This document shows positions 50,607 to 60,410 of a stretch of DNA of 64,000 nucleotides, one piece after another. The stretch comes from JAGPDF01 sp052035735 (lineage in GTDB: Bacteria; Acidobacteriota; Thermoanaerobaculia; Multivoradales; JAGPDF01), in assembly GCA_052035735.1 (NCBI GenBank), contig JBPOHI010000028.1, positions 1 to 64,000 on the forward strand. The letters run 5' to 3'. Under the pieces are notes generated by a model. The model worked only from the letters and a program-made list of their open reading frames with translations. It was not told the origin of the DNA and made no database searches. The stretch's first letter is position 1. Each line of letters opens with the position of its first letter. The translations under genes were made by a program, and so were the position numbers.

Positions 50607-51545
50607 TCAGGCCAACGCGGCGGCGTCGCCGGCGAACCAGGGCTCGAACCGGCCGAACTTCGAGCGCAGCGTAGCGCCCACGCCGATGAGTGTCGCGGCG
50701 GTCCAGACCCAGACTCCGGCCATGGGAACGAGCTTGATCAGACCGAGGAGGCTCAGCCCGAACACGGCCGCGTGCAGTTGTACGACCCGGCGCCGCGCCA
50801 GACGCGAGGCGCAGAACCTGCCGAAGCTGTGAAAGATCGCGACCATTCCCCAGAGCTTGAGTGCGAGCGCGAGCAGCGCCACCAGGACGAGCAGGGGCAC
50901 CGCGAGCAGAGTCGGCAGAAATGCCGACAGGAACAGGGCCGAAAGCACGATCGTCGCCAGGCCCACCAGGCCGGCGGCGAAGCAGCGCAGCGGCTCCTGC
51001 TGAACCTCCTCCGACGTGCGTACCAGCGGACGCCCAGCGGAGGCGAAAAGCAGCAGCGTAAGGGCCAGCCAGGCGGCGATCAGGCCCAGCTTCGCACCCA
51101 GGACGAGCGGCGAGGTGGCCCCCATTCCGAGGCTCGGCCCTTCGAGCAGAGTGAGCCAGGCGCGCGAAACGGTGGGATAGGCGACAGCGCGACCGGACAG
51201 GCGAGACCCTCCGGCGGCGACGAGGCGGCCACCGAGCACCAGCGCGTCCCCTTCGATGACCGCAGTGGAAGCGAGAATCAGGTCGCCGCCGAGCACCGTC
51301 ACGTCCCCGTGCACCAGGCCCGAGACCCGCACAGTGCCGTTCAGCGCCGTGACCCCGGCGCGCGCCTCCCCGTCGACCTCCACTCCGCGCCCGACTGCGA
51401 CGATCGGCTGCCGCGCGATGCTTCCGGCTTCGAGGCGCAGGCCGGACAGTGCCGGCACGTCCTCGGCTTCCGCAGCCAACGCCCGGCCCGGCAACGTCAG
51501 CAGAAGAGCGGCGCCCAGCAGGCACCCGACGACCCGCGGCATCAT
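50607..51545 (-). CDS. Bactofilin-like domain fused to membrane segments
   Basis: A 312-residue protein. After a signal or anchor helix (CLLGAALLLTLPGRALA), residues about 45-120 contain repeated GxVxVxG-type turns (VEVDGEARAGVTALNGTVRVSG, VTVLGGDLI, LVLGGRLV), a right-handed beta-helix pattern like bactofilins. Residues about 150-280 have five to six membrane helices. The combination suggests a membrane-associated structural protein. It follows the anti-sigma/sigma pair (stop to start gap about 10 bases), so it may belong to that operon. Confidence 0.65.
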   Translation of the reverse strand: MMPRVVGCLLGAALLLTLPGRALAAEAEDVPALSGLRLEAGSIARQPIVAVGRGVEVDGEARAGVTALNGTVRVSGLVHGDVTVLGGDLILASTAVIEGDALVLGGRLVAAGGSRLSGRAVAYPTVSRAWLTLLEGPSLGMGATSPLVLGAKLGLIAAWLALTLLLFASAGRPLVRTSEEVQQEPLRCFAAGLVGLATIVLSALFLSAFLPTLLAVPLLVLVALLALALKLWGMVAIFHSFGRFCASRLARRRVVQLHAAVFGLSLLGLIKLVPMAGVWVWTAATLIGVGATLRSKFGRFEPWFAGDAAALA

Positions 51546-51555
51546 GCCGGAGAGT

Positions 51556-52167
51556 CTATCGGGATTTTTCGGCTGCAGAGCTTCGCGAAGAAGAACGTAG
51601 CAGGCGGAGAAGCAGGAGATTCAGTGCCAGCACCAGACCGCCGGCGAACGCCAGGTGCGTCTTCGAAGCGCCCAACCACTCGGCGAGACCGGAGCCCAGC
51701 CCACGCCAGGAGGCGCCAAGAAGTCCCGCCCCTGCGAGTGCCGCGCTCTCGAGCAGACGCGCCAGGGCGAGGAACGCGTCGAACGAACCGGCCGACGGTT
51801 CGAGCGACGCTGCCGCACCGCCCAGGAGAACGGCTGCAGCGCCTCCGAGAGCGAGCAGAAGGGCGAACGGCCAGCGCCAGACCACGAGCGCCCGCGCCTC
51901 CCATGGAGCCGGAGCGAGAGCCCGCATCACCTCGCCCGAAAAGCCCTCGCGCGGCTGGACGACGGCCGCAGCCAGCAGGTGCCGGACCTCCTCGAGCTCG
52001 CGGCGCTCCCTCTGGCAGACGGAACAGCCGGCCAGATGCTCGGCGAGCGCCGCTTTGCGGGCCGGCGCAAGAGGCTCCCCGGCGCCCTCGGGATCCAAAG
52101 CCGAGTCGAGGTCGAGGTCGAGGTCTTCCAACAGCTGGTCGTGGCTCATCGGCTCTTCCTTCCTCAT
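51556..52167 (-). CDS. Zinc-finger anti-sigma factor
   Basis: A 203-residue membrane protein. The N-terminus carries the ZAS motif EHLAGCSVC (His-x3-Cys-x2-Cys), which binds the cognate sigma factor. Membrane helices follow at about residues 98-120 and 175-190, so it sequesters the sigma factor at the membrane. The start overlaps the ECF sigma gene stop (ATGA), a typical sigma/anti-sigma pair. The in-frame ATG at 52149 is a second possible start. Confidence 0.85.
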   Translation of the reverse strand: MRKEEPMSHDQLLEDLDLDLDSALDPEGAGEPLAPARKAALAEHLAGCSVCQRERRELEEVRHLLAAAVVQPREGFSGEVMRALAPAPWEARALVVWRWPFALLLALGGAAAVLLGGAAASLEPSAGSFDAFLALARLLESAALAGAGLLGASWRGLGSGLAEWLGASKTHLAFAGGLVLALNLLLLRLLRSSSRSSAAEKSR

Positions 52168-52763
52168 CAGTTGCCGGCCTCGCGAGCACCCAGCAGGTGC
52201 TGCTTCAGCATCTGACGCGCGCGAAACAACTTGTTCTTCACCGTGCCGAGGGGCATCGCTTTGACCTCGGCAATCTCTTCATAGGCGAGCTCGCCATAGT
52301 GACGCAACAGAATGAGCTCTCGGTACTCCCAAGGCAGCATGTCGATCGCGGCCCGGATCGAGGCGTCGAGCTCGCGGCCCTGGAGTGCGTCGAGGGCCGA
52401 AGGCTGTCCGTCGGGCAGTTCGAGGTCCACCGTGGCCTCACCGCCTTCGTCTGCCCGGCGCGTCAGCGGTACCAGCTGAATCCGCCGCTTGCGAATGACG
52501 TCGATTGCGGCGTTCTGGGCCACCCGGAAGAGCCAGGTCGAGAATCGGTACTGGCTGTCGTAGCGATCCAGGGCCTGATACACGCGAATGAAGACCTCCT
52601 GCGTCAGATCGTGCGCCTCTTCGAGATTGCGCACCATGCGGTACAGATAATTCACCAGCCGCGTCTGATATCGCTCCACCAGCAGCTCGAACCGGTCGCG
52701 GTCCCCGGAGAGGACCGATCGAACGAGCGCTTCGTCGGTGGGATCGAGCGGTTCAACCGACAC
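52167..52763 (-). CDS. ECF RNA polymerase sigma factor (RpoE-like)
   Basis: A 198-residue sigma factor. Region 2 spans about 20-90 (FELLVERYQTRLVNYLYRMV, DLTQEVFIRVYQAL, FSTWLFRVAQNAAIDVIRKR) and region 4 about 130-190 (LPWEYRELILLRHYGELAYEEIAEV, LGTVKNKLFRARQML). It recruits core polymerase to stress or envelope promoters and is controlled by the zinc-finger anti-sigma factor immediately downstream. It lies 72 bases downstream of the HEAT-cyclophilin gene, whose promoter may be shared or autoregulated. Confidence 0.93.
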   Translation of the reverse strand: MSVEPLDPTDEALVRSVLSGDRDRFELLVERYQTRLVNYLYRMVRNLEEAHDLTQEVFIRVYQALDRYDSQYRFSTWLFRVAQNAAIDVIRKRRIQLVPLTRRADEGGEATVDLELPDGQPSALDALQGRELDASIRAAIDMLPWEYRELILLRHYGELAYEEIAEVKAMPLGTVKNKLFRARQMLKQHLLGAREAGN

Positions 52764-52835
52764 GACTACCTACGTGCCCGCGCTTCGAAAAGTTGCATCG
52801 GTGTCCACGAGCTGGACTCGGGCTGCGCGCGCAAC

Positions 52836-54878
52836 TTACTCACCGGTCTCGACTTCCCTGATGGTGAGCAGATGGTCTCCCTGGCGGATCCGGTCGAGAA
52901 CGGAGTCGTCCCCCTCGACCTGGCCGAAGACCGTGTAGCCGCCGTCGAGGTGCGGCTGCGGCGCAAGGGCGATGAAGAACTGGCTTCCGCCGGTGTCGGG
53001 TCCGGAGAGGGCCATGCCGACGGCGCCGCGGACGAAGCGCAATCGGTTGATCTCGTCACGGAGGGCGAAACCTGGGCCTCCCCAGCCATCCCCCCGCGGA
53101 TCGCCGGCTTGCACCACGAAATCGGGCACCACCCGGTGAAAGGACTGGCCGTCGAAGTAGCCCTGGCCGGCGAGCTGCAGGAACGACAGACAGGTGAGCG
53201 GCGCTTGCGGACAGGCGAGGACGATGCGGAAGGCGCCGCACTCGGTCGTCACTTCGACCCGCCGCGGCCGGTCGGTCTGCAGCAGGATCTGGGAGTAGAC
53301 CGGCCCGCTGCGATTCGTAGCGACCGGCCCGATCTCCGGCCGTGGCTCGCCCAGACGCACGAGGGCTGCCGCCGCTTCGCGCCGCACCAGGAAGTCCCTG
53401 TTCTCGGCGAGTCGCTCCAGCAGGTCCACTGCGCTCTCGGCCTCCCCCGGCGCCACCAGAGCCCGCGCGGCGAGCGCCCGGACACCTGCCAGCTTCGCGT
53501 CCGCCAGCGAGTCCTGGTCGGCCTCGGCCAGCGCCTGTCCAAGGTCGGAGGCCGGCAACACGGGCGCCGCCACGAGCGCCTCGAGCATCGTCGCGCGCAC
53601 CGCCGGATCGCCGTCGGTCAGAAACCGGTGCGCGAGGGCGGCGACTCTGGCATGGGCATCTTCCGCTTCGCCAGGGTCGTTCGCCAGGCGTCCTTCGATC
53701 GCTGCCAACCGGACCATCGGCTCCGGATCCGCCGATAGCCTCTCCACCAGGTCGTCGAGCCCGAGTATTGCCGCGCTCTCCGCCGCAACCGCCCGGAGCG
53801 TGCGCAGCGCCGCTACCGCCGCGGTCCGGACGGCGTCCTCCGCCGCCGCATCGTCCGCCTCGACGAGCTCGCGCAGCGCCAGCTCCCGCTCCCTGGGTTC
53901 GCCGGCCTCGAGGCGCGCGAGGACGGCCTGGCGCACCGCCGGCTGCGCCAGCCACGCCGACGCCGACTCGATGGCGACGGCTCGCACTCCCGGCAAGGGA
54001 TCGTCGAGCTGCGCGGCGAGCTGGCTCCCCCACCCCAGTGGAGGTACCGCCTGGGTGCGGGCGAGGATGCGCGCACCAGAGCGGAGCGCTTGCATCCGCG
54101 GCGACGGCTGGGGCGCGGCGAGAAGCGGTTCCATGGCAGCGAGGTCCGAGAGGTCGCCGACCTCTCCCAGCCCGCGCGCCGCCGAAGCGCGGATCCGCAT
54201 CTCGGGATCGGCGAGCAGACGGCGCAGCAGAGGCAGGGCTGCGGCTCGCGCTTCGCGACCGAGGGCGTAGGCGGCCGCGCTGCGAATCTCCGGGTCCGGA
54301 TTCTCCAGTAGCTCACCGGCGGCCGCGACGACACCGTCCTCCTTGAAGCGGAACAGCGCCGGTGCCAGACGGAGCGCCGCTTCCCGCGGCTCGAGAGCGC
54401 CGAGCGTCCTGCGGACGTCGGCGAGCGGCGCCTGGAGCTTTCCCAGCGCTTCGACGGCCAGCACGCCGGTCGTCGAGTCGTCGTCGACGGCGGCACGCGC
54501 CAGCGCGGGTATCGCCTCGGGCGCCCCGAGCTCGCCGAGGGCGAAGGCAGCGCTCTGTCGCACCGCAGGGTCGATGTCGACCAGCAGGCCCTGCAGAATC
54601 CCGCGGCCGCGCTCGTCGCCGATCCGTCCCAAAGTCACAGCGAGGTCACGCCGGACGCTCGCCGAGCTGTCCAGCAAGCCGATGAAGACGCCCTCTTCGA
54701 AACGCTTCTGATCGGCCATCAGCAGCAGGAGCGCCTGGGTATCACGCAGGTCCGTAGCGCGCGCCGAGCGCGCCTCTTCACGGGTCGGAAGGGGCTTCGC
54801 CACCGGCGCCTGCGAACAGGCTAGCGCCGGAAGCAGGAGCCAGAGGAGCGTCGGGCGGAGCGGGCGAGGGTCCATCAT
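52836..54878 (-). CDS. Lipoprotein with HEAT repeats fused to a cyclophilin-type PPIase
   Basis: A 680-residue exported protein. The N-terminus is a lipoprotein signal with lipobox LPALAC. Residues about 40-520 are a long array of HEAT-type repeats (for example VRQSAAFALGELGAPEAIP, EIRSAAAYALGREARAAAL, MRIRASAARGLGEVGDLS). The C-terminal ~150 residues are a cyclophilin-type peptidyl-prolyl isomerase (VEVTTECGAFRIVLACPQAP, GQGYFDGQSFHRVVPDFVVQ, GGSQFFIALAPQPHLDGGYT). This architecture suggests a periplasmic chaperone scaffold. The active-site Arg in FHRVVPDFVVQ is present. Confidence 0.88.
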   Translation of the reverse strand: MMDPRPLRPTLLWLLLPALACSQAPVAKPLPTREEARSARATDLRDTQALLLLMADQKRFEEGVFIGLLDSSASVRRDLAVTLGRIGDERGRGILQGLLVDIDPAVRQSAAFALGELGAPEAIPALARAAVDDDSTTGVLAVEALGKLQAPLADVRRTLGALEPREAALRLAPALFRFKEDGVVAAAGELLENPDPEIRSAAAYALGREARAAALPLLRRLLADPEMRIRASAARGLGEVGDLSDLAAMEPLLAAPQPSPRMQALRSGARILARTQAVPPLGWGSQLAAQLDDPLPGVRAVAIESASAWLAQPAVRQAVLARLEAGEPRERELALRELVEADDAAAEDAVRTAAVAALRTLRAVAAESAAILGLDDLVERLSADPEPMVRLAAIEGRLANDPGEAEDAHARVAALAHRFLTDGDPAVRATMLEALVAAPVLPASDLGQALAEADQDSLADAKLAGVRALAARALVAPGEAESAVDLLERLAENRDFLVRREAAAALVRLGEPRPEIGPVATNRSGPVYSQILLQTDRPRRVEVTTECGAFRIVLACPQAPLTCLSFLQLAGQGYFDGQSFHRVVPDFVVQAGDPRGDGWGGPGFALRDEINRLRFVRGAVGMALSGPDTGGSQFFIALAPQPHLDGGYTVFGQVEGDDSVLDRIRQGDHLLTIREVETGE

Positions 54879-54960
54879 GGACGGATCATGCTACGCAGCG
54901 CCCGCCCTCTGTGGCAAGGCGGCGATTCCCCGGGAAGAGCCCAGCAGAAGGGCAGGCCTT

Positions 54961-55704
54961 TCAGGTCCCGATGGACAATCGGTCGGCGAGGAGCTTGGGC
55001 AACCCGGCCTTGAGGATACGCTGCTGCGCACGGTCGACCGGATAGGCGACCCGGTGCCAGCGGACGATGCGCTTGTCGGAGTCGTAAGTCATGTAGGCCG
55101 CGCGCGGATCGCGGTCCCGGGGCTGGCCGATCGAGCCGGGGTTGATCAGATACCGGTTGCCAGGCTCGATCGCGATGGTGCCGGTCTCGCCGCGCAGGAG
55201 CGCCACCCGGATGTCGCGCCCGTGATGAACGAAGAGCGACGGCACATGGGTGTGTCCGAAGAAGACGAGATCCGAGGGGTAGTTCTCGAAGATCTCCCAC
55301 GCTTCGTACATCGAGAAGACATAGGTGTCCTCGTCGAGCGGCGAGCCGTGACAGATCGAGAATCCTTCGGGGAGGACCAGCGGTCCGCGCGGCAACTCGC
55401 GCACGAAGCGCAGGTTGGCCGCGGTCAGATGATCGGCCGTCCAGCGCGCGGCAGCGAGCGCCGCGTGATTGAAGTTGGCGCCGTCCTCGATGCCGGCGAC
55501 GACCTTGTCATGATTGCCGCGGATACGAAAAACGGTCCCGGCGAGATCGCGCATCGCTTCGACGACCTGATTCGGTCCCGCGCCGTAACCGACCAGATCG
55601 CCGAGCACGAGCACTGCGTCGAAGCGCTTCCGCCGAACCCGGCGGAGGACCGCCTGGAGGGCTTCGGCATTGCCGTGCATATCGGAGAGGATCAGGTATT
55701 GCAC
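54961..55704 (-). CDS. YfcE/MJ0936-type metallophosphoesterase
   Basis: A 247-residue phosphoesterase. Motifs: LILSDMHGNAEAL, VLGDLVGYGAGP, IRGNHDKVV, CHGSPLDED and FGHTHVPSLF, which supply the two-metal centre. Related proteins hydrolyse diadenosine polyphosphates or other phosphodiesters, or act as serine/threonine phosphatases. The start overlaps the aroK stop (by 13 bases). Substrate unknown. Confidence 0.88.
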   Translation of the reverse strand: MQYLILSDMHGNAEALQAVLRRVRRKRFDAVLVLGDLVGYGAGPNQVVEAMRDLAGTVFRIRGNHDKVVAGIEDGANFNHAALAAARWTADHLTAANLRFVRELPRGPLVLPEGFSICHGSPLDEDTYVFSMYEAWEIFENYPSDLVFFGHTHVPSLFVHHGRDIRVALLRGETGTIAIEPGNRYLINPGSIGQPRDRDPRAAYMTYDSDKRIVRWHRVAYPVDRAQQRILKAGLPKLLADRLSIGT

Positions 55705-56207
55705 GCGCGCCCCGCGACCAGAAGTGCGATGCGCGAGGCAACCTCCTCGACGCTCTCGCCTGCGGCGACATCGACCTTGATATCCGCCAGGGCATAGGCA
55801 GGCAGGCGCTCGCGATAGAGGGCCAGCACGGTCGCCTCGTCCCGGAAAAGCGGTCGATCCTGCTTGCCTCGCCCGCCGACGCGACGCGTCAGGGTGGCGA
55901 ATTCCGGATTGAGCCAGACGACGAGCCCCGCGGCACGGGCCGTCTGAAGGTTGCGCGGAAAGGTCAAGGTACCCCCGCCAGTCGCCACCACAACCGGATC
56001 CTGGCGCATCGACTCGGCGAGGACATGGCCTTCGATCTCCCTGAACCTGCCTTCGCCCGCGCGCTCGAAGATCTCGCGTACCGACTCGCCGGCCAGCCCT
56101 TCGATCTCCTGGTCGAGATCGACGAACGGCCAGCCGAGGCGGTCCGCGAGACGCCGGCCTACGGAGGTCTTACCTGCGCCCATGAAGCCGGTCAGAAAGA
56201 TCCTCAT
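55692..56207 (-). CDS. aroK: Shikimate kinase
   Basis: A 171-residue kinase phosphorylating shikimate in aromatic amino acid synthesis. Walker A is TGFMGAGKTSVG; DLDQEIE, GRFREIEGHVL (shikimate-binding Asp and Arg), VVATGGGTL and the lid region GRGKQDRPLF are all present. ATG 56207 overlaps the thiE stop (ATGA). In many bacteria aroK lies in pilus operons, consistent with its place in the same strand run as pilQ here, although the intervening genes are different. Confidence 0.95.
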   Translation of the reverse strand: MRIFLTGFMGAGKTSVGRRLADRLGWPFVDLDQEIEGLAGESVREIFERAGEGRFREIEGHVLAESMRQDPVVVATGGGTLTFPRNLQTARAAGLVVWLNPEFATLTRRVGGRGKQDRPLFRDEATVLALYRERLPAYALADIKVDVAAGESVEEVASRIALLVAGRACNT

Positions 56208-56835
56208 GCCGCCGCAGCGAGGAGCTCGCGGCAGTTTCGGGCGATGTCGCCGGCGCACACAGCGGAGATCACCGCCACGCTGTCCGCGCCTGCGGCGAGC
56301 AATTCCGCCACGTTCCTGACCTGCACGCCGCCAATGGCGATCAGCGGCTTGGCGGTGCGCAGGCGTAGCTCGCGGAGCCTTTCCAGCCCCACAACCGGAT
56401 CGGCGTCGTGCTTGCTGTATGTCGGGAACACCGGCCCGAGCGCGAGCCAGTCAACGGCCGGCTGCAGGTCGGCCTCGATCAGTTGCTCTTCGTCATGGGT
56501 CGACGCGCCGATGAGAACGGTCTCCGGGAGCAGCCGCCGCGCCACCTCGGGCGGCAGATCCGTGCGCCCGAGATGGACACCGGCGACCGGCAACAGCATT
56601 GCGATGTCGACCCGGTCGTCGATCCACAAGGTCCCCTCCCAGGAGTCGAGCCCGCGCAGACAGGCTTCGACCTCGCCCAGGAACGACCTGCCCGACATCC
56701 GTTTCGCACGCAGCTGGATGGTCGCGATGCCGGACTGAGCCATGGTCAAGGCACTCTCGGCAAGTCCGCGCGGCGCCAGCGCTTCGGCATCGGCAATCGC
56801 ATAGATTCTGCCCGGCCGAAGTGCGGCGACCGATG

Positions 56836-56839
<4 letters not shown>
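56204..56839 (-). CDS. thiE: Thiamine-phosphate synthase
   Basis: A 211-residue TIM-barrel enzyme joining HMP-PP and HET-P to thiamine phosphate. ATIQLRAKRMSG, DRVDIAMLLPVAGVHLGRTD, GPVFPTYSKHDAD and PLIAIGGVQ match the family. The start is GTG 56839, overlapping the accC stop (GTGA). No other thiamine genes are nearby. Confidence 0.9.
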
Positions 56840-58200
<1,361 letters not shown>

Positions 58201-58209
58201 CGGAAGGGG

Positions 58210-58698
58210 CTACTCGGAACGGATTCCGAAGAGCGGCTCGCCGAACTCGACCGGCTGTGCGTTGCGCGGATGGATCTCCGCGACCACGCCATCGACGTCG
58301 CACTCGATCTCGTTCATCAACTTCATCGCCTCGATGATGCAGAGGACCTGGCCCTTCTTGACCCGGTCTCCTACGCGCACGAAGGGATCCGCGGTGGGGC
58401 TGGGCGAGGAGTAGAAGGTGCCGACGATCGGCGAAGCAATGAGGTGCAGGGCCGCCGACGCGGCGGCGGCTGCTGCCACCGCGACCTGCGCTTCGCCGGC
58501 GGCTGCGACCACGTCCGGGTAGGCGGGTGGCGGCGCGATCGCCGGCGCGGCGACTGCGAGCCGCGCCTCCGGCGGAGTGGCTGCGGGCACGGCGCCGGTG
58601 ATCTTCAGGCGAAAACCGCTGCGCTCGATCTCGAGCTCGTGCAGACGGCGCTCCGAGACGATCTGAATCAGTTCTTTGATCTGGTCGTAGGTCAACAT
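58210..58698 (-). CDS. accB: Biotin carboxyl carrier protein
   Basis: A 162-residue protein. The N-terminus (about 1-40, DQIKELIQIVSERRLHELEI) is the usual helical region, then an Ala/Pro-rich linker. The C-terminal biotinyl domain has GTFYSSPSPTADPFV and CIIEAMKLMNEIE, in which the Lys of MKLM carries biotin. It lies 7 bases after the roadblock gene and 9 bases before accC. Confidence 0.95.
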   Translation of the reverse strand: MLTYDQIKELIQIVSERRLHELEIERSGFRLKITGAVPAATPPEARLAVAAPAIAPPPAYPDVVAAAGEAQVAVAAAAAASAALHLIASPIVGTFYSSPSPTADPFVRVGDRVKKGQVLCIIEAMKLMNEIECDVDGVVAEIHPRNAQPVEFGEPLFGIRSE

Positions 58699-58705
58699 GA
58701 TGTAC

Positions 58706-59062
58706 TCAGGAAAGCTCCTCTTCGAGCACCAACGATGCGCGCCTGAGCTCGAAGCGGGCGCGTCCGACGCTGCCTGCGGGTGCGAGCGCGAGCAGCAGGT
58801 AGTAGCCCCGCGCGACGGCGCTCACGAGAAAGGTCATCCGCTCGGCGACGACGGTGAACTGCTGCACCTCGCCCACCGAGAGCTCCTGCTGCTGTTGCGA
58901 AATCGCCCGCACCTGCGAGATCAGCTCGGCGGCGATCGCTTCCAGATCGAGCTCCGGGCTGGCGCTGACCGACTCGACCGGCATGCCGTCGCGGTCGACG
59001 AGGGAGAGTGCGATGGCCCCTTCGATCCGGCCGCTGATCGTCGAGAGGTGTTCAAGAAACAT
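58706..59062 (-). CDS. Roadblock/LC7-domain protein
   Basis: A 118-residue protein with the roadblock/LC7 fold pattern: IEGAIALSLVDRDGMPVESVS, ISQVRAISQ and VSAVARGYYLLLALAP. Bacterial members bind small Ras-like GTPases (MglB type) or act as regulators of polarity and motility. Here it is 7 bases upstream of accB and overlaps the TPR gene by 11 bases. The placement near type IV pilus genes makes a motility or polarity role plausible but unproven; no GTPase gene is visible in the window. Confidence 0.82.
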   Translation of the reverse strand: MFLEHLSTISGRIEGAIALSLVDRDGMPVESVSASPELDLEAIAAELISQVRAISQQQQELSVGEVQQFTVVAERMTFLVSAVARGYYLLLALAPAGSVGRARFELRRASLVLEEELS

Positions 59063-60308
59063 GGCGCTGGGAGCCTCTTCGAATGCGCGCCAGATAGTCC
59101 CTGAGCAGCTCGGCCTTGCGCGCTGTCAGACCTCCGATGATCAGACTGGGGGCGTCGGCAGGTGGGGTCGTCTCGTCGGCGAATGCGGCGGCTTCCTCGC
59201 CGCGCTGCTGACGTACCGACTCGAGACCGGCCAGAGCCGCGGGATCCCCTGGCCTCGCCTGCAGCACGGCCTGGAAGCTCTCTTCGGCCTCCGTCAGGTG
59301 ACCCTGGGCCAGGTAGAGCTCGCCCAGGGTCGTGCTCGCGGCCTTCGGCGCGACCGAGATCGGAAGCACCGGAGCGACGGGTTCCGGTTCCGCGAATGCG
59401 GCAACGTAGCCCGTGTCCGTCTCGGACTCTTCGTTGCCACCGGCCAGCGGCGGATTCCCAACCCGGGACGCGGCGGCGCGGCTCGAGGCGTCTTCCTGCC
59501 AATCCAGGGAGCCATCCTCAGGCGCCGGGATTCTACTGGCGACAGGCTCCGCCGTGCGCGAACCGCGAGCCGTCTCCGTCGCGAGCTCGGCGGCGCTCAG
59601 GATCGGCTCCGCGGATGCAGCCGGAGCTGCGCTGACCACGGCAGCGGGAGGGGCGAGCGTGAAGATGCCCTGACGCGCGAGGGCAGACTCGATGCGCTGG
59701 ACGGCATCAGATGCGTGAATCGGGCCGAACGGTTCCGCGGGCCGGACTGCGGCGTGCGGTCGTCGTGGAGGGGTGAGTGGGGCCAGGTCCACACCGGGCA
59801 GGCTCGCCGGAGCGGGCAGGTCGAAAAGCTCCCCCGCCGCGATGGGCGGCGCTCCAGGCCGGCTCTTCGCCGGCACAGAAGCCGGCAGCTGACCCTCGAG
59901 TGCCCGGATGCGATTCTCGAGCGGCTCGATCTCGGCGTCGCGATCGTTGAACAGTTTGTAGAGGTCGAGGCGCTCGCGCGCCTTCCCGGCCTGTCCTCGC
60001 GCCAGGTAGGTCTCGACGAGGAGCTTGTTGGCCACGAGCTGCGTAGGATCCCGGGCGACGGCGCGTTCGAGAAGCTCGACCGCGGCCTCCGGGTCACCCG
60101 ACTCCATCAGGCAGCGGCCGAGGGCAACCTGGGCCGCGAGGTAGGTCGGGTGCTCTTCCAGGCCGGCGCGCAGGACGTGAACGGCATCGCCGAGCCGCCC
60201 GGCTCGGCGATACTCTTCGGCGAGCTGGAGGAACGCCCGAGACTTGGGATCGCGCTCCCAGCGCTGCCTCAGCTGGTGGAGATGGTCGGTCGAGAACGGC
60301 TCAGGCAA
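59052..60308 (-). CDS. TPR-repeat protein
   Basis: A 418-residue protein. The first 130 residues hold three to four tetratricopeptide repeats (LAEEYRRAGRLGDAVHVLRAG, GRCLMESGDPEAAVELLERA, LVETYLARGQAGKARERLD). A long Ala/Pro-rich linker follows. Near the C-terminus another repeat pair occurs (LGELYLAQGHLTEAEESFQAV). A probable scaffold. The start ATG 60308 lies about 100 bases after the PKD lipoprotein stop. The overlap with the roadblock gene implies joint translation. Confidence 0.78.
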   Translation of the reverse strand: MPEPFSTDHLHQLRQRWERDPKSRAFLQLAEEYRRAGRLGDAVHVLRAGLEEHPTYLAAQVALGRCLMESGDPEAAVELLERAVARDPTQLVANKLLVETYLARGQAGKARERLDLYKLFNDRDAEIEPLENRIRALEGQLPASVPAKSRPGAPPIAAGELFDLPAPASLPGVDLAPLTPPRRPHAAVRPAEPFGPIHASDAVQRIESALARQGIFTLAPPAAVVSAAPAASAEPILSAAELATETARGSRTAEPVASRIPAPEDGSLDWQEDASSRAAASRVGNPPLAGGNEESETDTGYVAAFAEPEPVAPVLPISVAPKAASTTLGELYLAQGHLTEAEESFQAVLQARPGDPAALAGLESVRQQRGEEAAAFADETTPPADAPSLIIGGLTARKAELLRDYLARIRRGSQRHVS

Positions 60309-60410
60309 GGCTTTCTCCCCACGTGGAGAGCGCCTCGCCGGGCCCTTCGAAGCGGCGCAAGTGCATGACTCCGGAGAGTATAGCGCACCCTCCGAGGCGC
60401 CGAGAGCAGC

